Part shown: positions 40,369 to 43,881 of the stretch, one piece after another
How the letters are laid out: every line of letters begins with the position of its first letter
Position numbering within the stretch: position 1 is the first letter of the stretch
Source: an uncultured Pseudomonadota bacterium
GTDB lineage: Bacteria > Pseudomonadota > Alphaproteobacteria > RF32 > CAG-239
Reading direction: 5' to 3'
DNA length: 43,881 nt
Assembly (NCBI GenBank): GCA_947054505.1
Contig: CAMRWU010000013.1
Coordinates: 1-43,881, forward strand
The notes under the pieces: model-generated
Seen by the model: the letters and a program-made list of their open reading frames with translations, nothing else
Told to the model about the DNA's origin: nothing
Database searches by the model: none
Made by a program: the position numbers and the translations under genes

Positions 40369-40770
40369 CTATAAAATTTCAATAATAACAACTGCTTGCG
40401 CAAATGGAAAATCATCACTCAGCGACACATGCAGAAGACATTCTCTTCCTTGTGCCAATTCTTTCAACCGACACTGCGCTTTACCATACAAATTCAACAA
40501 CGGTTTTCCAAGTTTATCATGAAAAAGCTCAACATCCGTATGTGCTATTCCCAAGGAAAAACCACATCCCAAAGCTTTGACAGCGGCCTCCTTAGCCGCA
40601 AACATTTTAGCCGCTTTGGCCATTCGGCGACGAACATTATCACCACAGCTTTCCAAAACTTCTATTTCCGCCACTGTATAATTTTTTTCAACAAAATGGG
40701 AACCGAACTTTTCCAACACAGTCCCGATACGTTCAATATTTGCAATATCCGTTCCGATACCAAGTATCAT
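40369..40770 (-). CDS. acpS: Holo-[acyl-carrier-protein] synthase
   Basis: AcpS attaches phosphopantetheine from CoA to apo-ACP, needed for fatty acid synthesis. The 133-aa product has the AcpS signature MILGIGTDIANIERI with metal Asp8 and the second motif KMFAAKEAAVKALGCGF. It ends with LHVSLSDDFPFAQAVVIIE, matching the usual HVSLSHE-xxxAxAxVI pattern. Its start abuts the DUF2062 stop by one base, so translation is probably coupled. Confidence 0.96.
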   Translation of the reverse strand: MILGIGTDIANIERIGTVLEKFGSHFVEKNYTVAEIEVLESCGDNVRRRMAKAAKMFAAKEAAVKALGCGFSLGIAHTDVELFHDKLGKPLLNLYGKAQCRLKELAQGRECLLHVSLSDDFPFAQAVVIIEIL

Positions 40771-41273
40771 TATTGTTCCTTAAAATTATGCTTTCCGCGC
40801 CATTTTTTTACCAAGCGCTTCATCAAAATATATGTGACACTCCATGCGATGATACAAAAAGGAATACATCCGACAACCATCGGCCACAGAATAGGCCAAA
40901 TATCCTGAAAAAACAAGTCAAAATCAAAATTTAATAAAGCTTTACCGGCATTATCAAAAAACTCGGCAAAATTCACCGGTGTATGACCGATACCCAATAA
41001 CCAACGTCCGGTGTATAGTGTCGCCAGCCAAATAAACGGAAATGTCCACGGATTGCCGACAATAGTTCCCAATGCTGCCGCCAAAACATTAGCTCGAATA
41101 AGCCACGCGGTAACCACGGCCAGCAATGTATGCAAGCCCACAAACGGCGTTAAAGAAACCACCACTCCGCAAGCCGTTCCCGCCGCAATCGCATACGGCA
41201 TCCCTTTGAGCTCTTTAAGCTTCATCACAATTTTTTGCCAATCTTTCTGCAACTTATCCAACAATCTTTTCAC
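40770..41273 (-). CDS. DUF2062 membrane protein
   Basis: The 167-aa protein has the DUF2062 pattern: AIAAGTACGVVVSLTPFVGLHTLLAVVTAWLIRANVLAAALGTIVGNPWTFPFIW, with two to three membrane helices, and a further C-terminal helix (WPMVVGCIPFCIIAWSVTYI). DUF2062 proteins have no clear function; the GNPxT-xPxxW motif is the family mark. It starts the DUF2062-acpS-lepB-rnc-era cluster. Confidence 0.92.
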   Translation of the reverse strand: MKRLLDKLQKDWQKIVMKLKELKGMPYAIAAGTACGVVVSLTPFVGLHTLLAVVTAWLIRANVLAAALGTIVGNPWTFPFIWLATLYTGRWLLGIGHTPVNFAEFFDNAGKALLNFDFDLFFQDIWPILWPMVVGCIPFCIIAWSVTYILMKRLVKKWRGKHNFKEQ

Positions 41274-41330
41274 CTCCCCTTAACAATATAATTTGCAACA
41301 ACTAAAGTTAAAGATAATTTTACAAACAAA

Positions 41331-41359
41331 AAAGAGGGCGTTTATTGGCGACCTCTTTT
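41331..41359 (-). terminator. Terminator of the nucleotidyltransferase pair
   Basis: The stem AAAGAGG / CCTCTTT has a GC-containing interior (GCG...GGC can pair partly). It is followed by TTTTTTGTTTG on the minus strand, about 10 nt past the stop of the 251-aa gene. Confidence 0.7.
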
Positions 41360-41363
41360 CTTA

Positions 41364-42119
41364 TTAAAATTCTAAAGTTTTAAGTTGATTGTTAAAGACC
41401 CAAGCTCCAAGTTCTTTTAATTTTCCGGTTGCTTTGATAATTTTGAAGGCGAGATAGTCTTCAATAGTTTGATTTCTGTCCAATACTTGCGTTTTATAAT
41501 AATAAAACATTTTATTACATTGTTCTTGAGAGTATTTTTCTCCGGATTTAGGAAGAGAGTTCACGAAATCATCAATTTCTTGGCATCGAACGTAATAATA
41601 TTGTACTAAAGTTTCTGCTGTAAAATCTTTTGCGATATCTTTTCTGGGCAGAATAAGCCATTTATTATCTATCAGTGAATATATACCCGTCCAAGCATAA
41701 TCCCATACTTTAGGGGCTAGTTTTATATCTAAAAATCTTTTGCCGATAAAAAATTTTTGATGATTGCTAAAAAAGGATGATGTCAGAGACGAAAGGTATT
41801 TGGTGAAACCATCTTCACATTCTTTGAAAGCTGGTAGGTATGGACAAGATTTATTAATAATCTCTATTTTTACGTCCAGATCAGATGCCGGTCGATAAAA
41901 GTATGATGCAGAAGAACCAAGTAAAACAATATCTCCGACTTCTAATCCTTTGGTGGAGCCTATGGTTTCCTGAGCCATATAATGGGCACGATGTAATAAA
42001 CGCTGGCGCAGAAGATTGTGTATTTTTCCGTTTTCTGAAAAAACTCTGGGATCAAGATTTTTTTTTACGTTTAGAATTTCTTTAGATATTTCTAATAATT
42101 CTTCATGAGTTTCGTTCAT
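41364..42119 (-). CDS. Predicted nucleotidyltransferase, paralogue 1, 251 aa
   Basis: The protein carries a Pol-beta/NTase core: VLLGSSASYFYRPASDLDVKIEI, with GS at residues 68-69 and the Asp pair D80/D82. A third acid, D131, lies in FLDIKL. The region before it is helical, and the C-terminal 120 residues are helical too, with a FVNSLP segment shared with the upstream paralogue. All three metal ligands are present, so it may be active. It overlaps paralogue 2 by 17 bp. Substrate unknown; tRNA, protein, antibiotic or small-molecule transfer are all possible. AT content is clearly higher than in the acpS cluster. Confidence 0.7.
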   Translation of the reverse strand: MNETHEELLEISKEILNVKKNLDPRVFSENGKIHNLLRQRLLHRAHYMAQETIGSTKGLEVGDIVLLGSSASYFYRPASDLDVKIEIINKSCPYLPAFKECEDGFTKYLSSLTSSFFSNHQKFFIGKRFLDIKLAPKVWDYAWTGIYSLIDNKWLILPRKDIAKDFTAETLVQYYYVRCQEIDDFVNSLPKSGEKYSQEQCNKMFYYYKTQVLDRNQTIEDYLAFKIIKATGKLKELGAWVFNNQLKTLEF

Positions 42120-42894
42120 CTTCGACTTCCAATCCGTTTATTAATTGATTTTGAGATTCCGTTATCAGGTCAAAGAAATATTGTTTGACACCAAATTTAC
42201 AAAAGAAACGGTAACAATTATATTCTATGCCGTATTCTTGTTCCGATCCGTTTTCTTTTGCCATCAAGGCCTCACGTTTTAGCTGTTCTATGTAATTTTG
42301 TAGTTTATGACATCCATCAAAGGTCAACCATTTACCATCTATTTGGGGAAGTGTTCTAACAAAATTATTAATATTGTCACAGTATTTTTTGTAGGCTTCT
42401 GTTGCTTCTTCTGGCGTATAAGAAAATTCACGATGAATCGGTTTCTTTTTCCAGCAGTTATCTCGAAGAGAGTATAATCCGCATCCTAAAGATATTAGTG
42501 ATGATGGTTCTGCCAGCCAATAATCAATATATCTTTCAAACAGATTGAAAATGTAGCCTCTTTTTTTGTTGCTACAATTAACAGTTTGAAAAAGCGTTGT
42601 TATTTGTTTGGTGTCTGAATTCGGAGCATCTATGGTTGCAATAATGACCAAATCAATATCCGTTTTGCTGTTATAGATATAGGAAGACATCCCGCCGACA
42701 AGAGCAATGTCTTGCACTTGTAAATTTGGGAAATATCTTTTGGCGTTGGTTACGCAAAAATCAGCCAGATTTAGAAGTCCGGTTCGGATATAGTCATAAA
42801 CCTGTCCCTTATCATCAAATATCAACGGACAAAGAATGCTGTTATTCTGCATCCTCTCGGCTATTTTAACGGTTAAATCTTGAGTATCAGACAT
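42103..42894 (-). CDS. Predicted nucleotidyltransferase, paralogue 2, 263 aa
   Basis: This is a second NTase-fold protein: IALVGGMSSYIYNSKTDIDLVIIA holds GG at 67-68 and D79/D81, and D124 in RYIDYWL is the third acid. It aligns with the downstream protein over its whole length, for example LGCGLYSLRDNCW against WTGIYSLIDNKW, and NFVRTLP against DFVNSLP. The two look like a duplicated gene that has since diverged. It starts 5 bp after the stop of the Cys-rich protein gene and overlaps paralogue 1, so all are probably on one mRNA. Confidence 0.7.
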   Translation of the reverse strand: MSDTQDLTVKIAERMQNNSILCPLIFDDKGQVYDYIRTGLLNLADFCVTNAKRYFPNLQVQDIALVGGMSSYIYNSKTDIDLVIIATIDAPNSDTKQITTLFQTVNCSNKKRGYIFNLFERYIDYWLAEPSSLISLGCGLYSLRDNCWKKKPIHREFSYTPEEATEAYKKYCDNINNFVRTLPQIDGKWLTFDGCHKLQNYIEQLKREALMAKENGSEQEYGIEYNCYRFFCKFGVKQYFFDLITESQNQLINGLEVEDERNS

Positions 42895-42899
42895 TGTTG

Positions 42900-43679
42900 T
42901 TAGCGCTCCGAGTCACACCAGCACCGAAGCCTTCTATATTCGCAACCACAGTTATCAATCTCTCTGACTGTATCACAATAGCCAGTTCCTTGACAATAAT
43001 CATCTCTGACTCTATTAGTTGGAATACAACTATGGTCACAACCGCTGTCATCAACATCAGGAGATGATGCGCATGAAGTACAGACTGAAGGACAACATGC
43101 CGTCGCTTCGCTATATGAGGCACAGCCGTTGGTACAAGTATCCTGTGTTGCTACCGGACAAATCACATCATCGCAAGGGTTAGGTTTGCAAGTTTTACAA
43201 ACGCTGGCGCAACAACTTGTTCCTGTGGTGTATTCCGCGCAACCGTATTGGCAAGATACACCGGCGCTACAAATTGTTCCGGCACAAAGATCTTCAGGAG
43301 ACGAACTGACCGATTCACAGACATTTCCACTTTGGACGTAGCCATCATCACATGCATCAATTTTATATACCGTTCCCTGTTCTGCGCAATTAGAATCCCG
43401 TTTAGTGCAGGATGAATACTTTGCGTTTTGAGGAGGGGTTGTTAAGGGATATCCTTCGCATGTGTTTACCGTGCATGTCGGTTTCACACAGTAATACTTG
43501 CTAACGTCGAAAGGACAGCGGATATAATCGACACCGCTACAATCCGATGCTGACTTTGTGTATCCCAAACTGGTACAATCACCGGAGACACAAGTGGCCA
43601 ATGCCGTTCCCGAAGACAGTGTCAAGGAGAACCCCCACAACATTGCCAGAATTTTTTTGCTTTCTAAATATTCTTCCAT
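42900..43679 (-). CDS. Secreted Cys-rich repeat protein, 259 aa
   Basis: The N-terminus is a signal peptide (KKILAMLWGFSLTLSSGTALA, cleavage near residue 29). The mature part has more than 35 Cys. A first module (residues 35-64, CTSLGYTKSASDC, then IRCPFDVSKYYC) recurs in the gene cut by the right edge. Two tandem repeats follow (about 132-164 and 169-203), each CxxG/xxC-GCAxY-xxxxCCxSVCxxC. The end, NCGCEYRRLRCWC, is basic. All this suggests a disulfide-rich surface or secreted protein. GGAG lies 9 nt before ATG 43679. The family is not recognised. Confidence 0.75.
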   Translation of the reverse strand: MEEYLESKKILAMLWGFSLTLSSGTALATCVSGDCTSLGYTKSASDCSGVDYIRCPFDVSKYYCVKPTCTVNTCEGYPLTTPPQNAKYSSCTKRDSNCAEQGTVYKIDACDDGYVQSGNVCESVSSSPEDLCAGTICSAGVSCQYGCAEYTTGTSCCASVCKTCKPNPCDDVICPVATQDTCTNGCASYSEATACCPSVCTSCASSPDVDDSGCDHSCIPTNRVRDDYCQGTGYCDTVREIDNCGCEYRRLRCWCDSER

Positions 43680-43702
43680 TTATTCGCTCCTTGTACTAAG
43701 TG

Positions 43703-43881
43703 TCATTCGTTTGCAAAACATGCGATTTTCGTTTCGTCAAATGGACATTTGACAATCTGTTTACCGGAACAAGCTGCTACTGTTTTGGTATAACCTAACA
43801 TGCTGCAATCCATAACAGGAACCGGACACCAATAAGTATCCGTATCAATTTGTCCGGCCGGACAGGTATCATTCAAGGTAC
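43703..43881 (-). CDS. 3' end of a Cys-rich secreted protein gene (cut by the window edge)
   Basis: The minus-strand frame is open from the right edge to TGA at 43703 and gives 58 residues. They include CPAGQIDTDTYWCPVPVMDC and a module, CSMLGYTKTVAAC followed by VKCPFDETKIACF, that matches residues 35-64 of the next gene. The two genes are 23 bp apart and probably share an mRNA. The N-terminus lies outside the window. Confidence 0.7.
   Translation of the reverse strand, partial: TLNDTCPAGQIDTDTYWCPVPVMDCSMLGYTKTVAACSGKQIVKCPFDETKIACFANE

Noticed and set aside
1..43881. CRISPR arrays, insertion sequences, rRNA genes
   Set aside because: No regularly spaced repeats, transposase frames with terminal repeats, or rRNA sequences were visible.

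Overview
The window looks like a chromosomal segment of a flagellated alphaproteobacterium of moderate-to-low GC. The evidence is the flgF-flgG-flgA-flgH order with a FlaF-type protein beside it, a sigma-54-type flagellar promoter, and the DUF2062-acpS-lepB-rnc-era cluster. Species cannot be read from the sequence; an uncultured, possibly host-associated lineage is only a guess.

Left arm (1-15.3 kb): an ArsB/NhaD-type ion transporter; a four-gene dTDP-L-rhamnose operon (rmlA-C-D-B) with its own promoter and terminator; an unknown 173-aa protein; leucyl aminopeptidase; a Sua5-type threonylcarbamoyl-AMP synthase; a 38-aa membrane microprotein with its own promoter and terminator; a 75-aa single-TM protein; then a minus-strand TPR / MoxR AAA+ / DUF58 / TPR block and a UvrD/PcrA helicase.

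Middle (15.3-32.0 kb): a compact podovirus-like prophage between the helicase gene and a tRNA-Met(CAU). Nearly everything is on the minus strand. In transcription order it has a possible antiterminator, a small terminase-like protein, TerL, a GroES-like cochaperonin, portal, a likely scaffold, the probable major capsid protein, head-tail adaptor, a propeller-like tail protein, a GNAT acetyltransferase, tail and fibre genes, SleB-type endolysin, holin and Rz/Rz1 spanins. One S24 repressor gene lies on the plus strand. I see no integrase, transposase, replication gene or att repeat. Control looks lambda-like. Repressor operators TACGA-N4-TCGTA occur as two pairs with the same 37-bp period around a TTGACT -35 box. 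The second gene block has a TTGACA-N17-TATCAA promoter followed at once by two tandem terminators, as at lambda PR'/tR'. The upstream 161-aa protein is therefore a candidate Q-like antiterminator. The missing mobility and replication genes make it a defective prophage or a GTA-like particle cassette.

Right arm (32.0-43.9 kb): tRNA-Met with a near-consensus promoter; a tandem-duplicated FlaF-like protein; flgF-flgG-flgA-flgH behind a full-consensus sigma-54 element; two Cys-containing putative exported proteins; an NlpE-like lipoprotein; the DUF2062-acpS-lepB-rnc-era operon; and an AT-rich block with two overlapping paralogous nucleotidyltransferases downstream of two Cys-rich secreted proteins that share a 30-residue module. 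The last gene runs off the right edge. All family assignments come from reading motifs by eye; no database search was possible.
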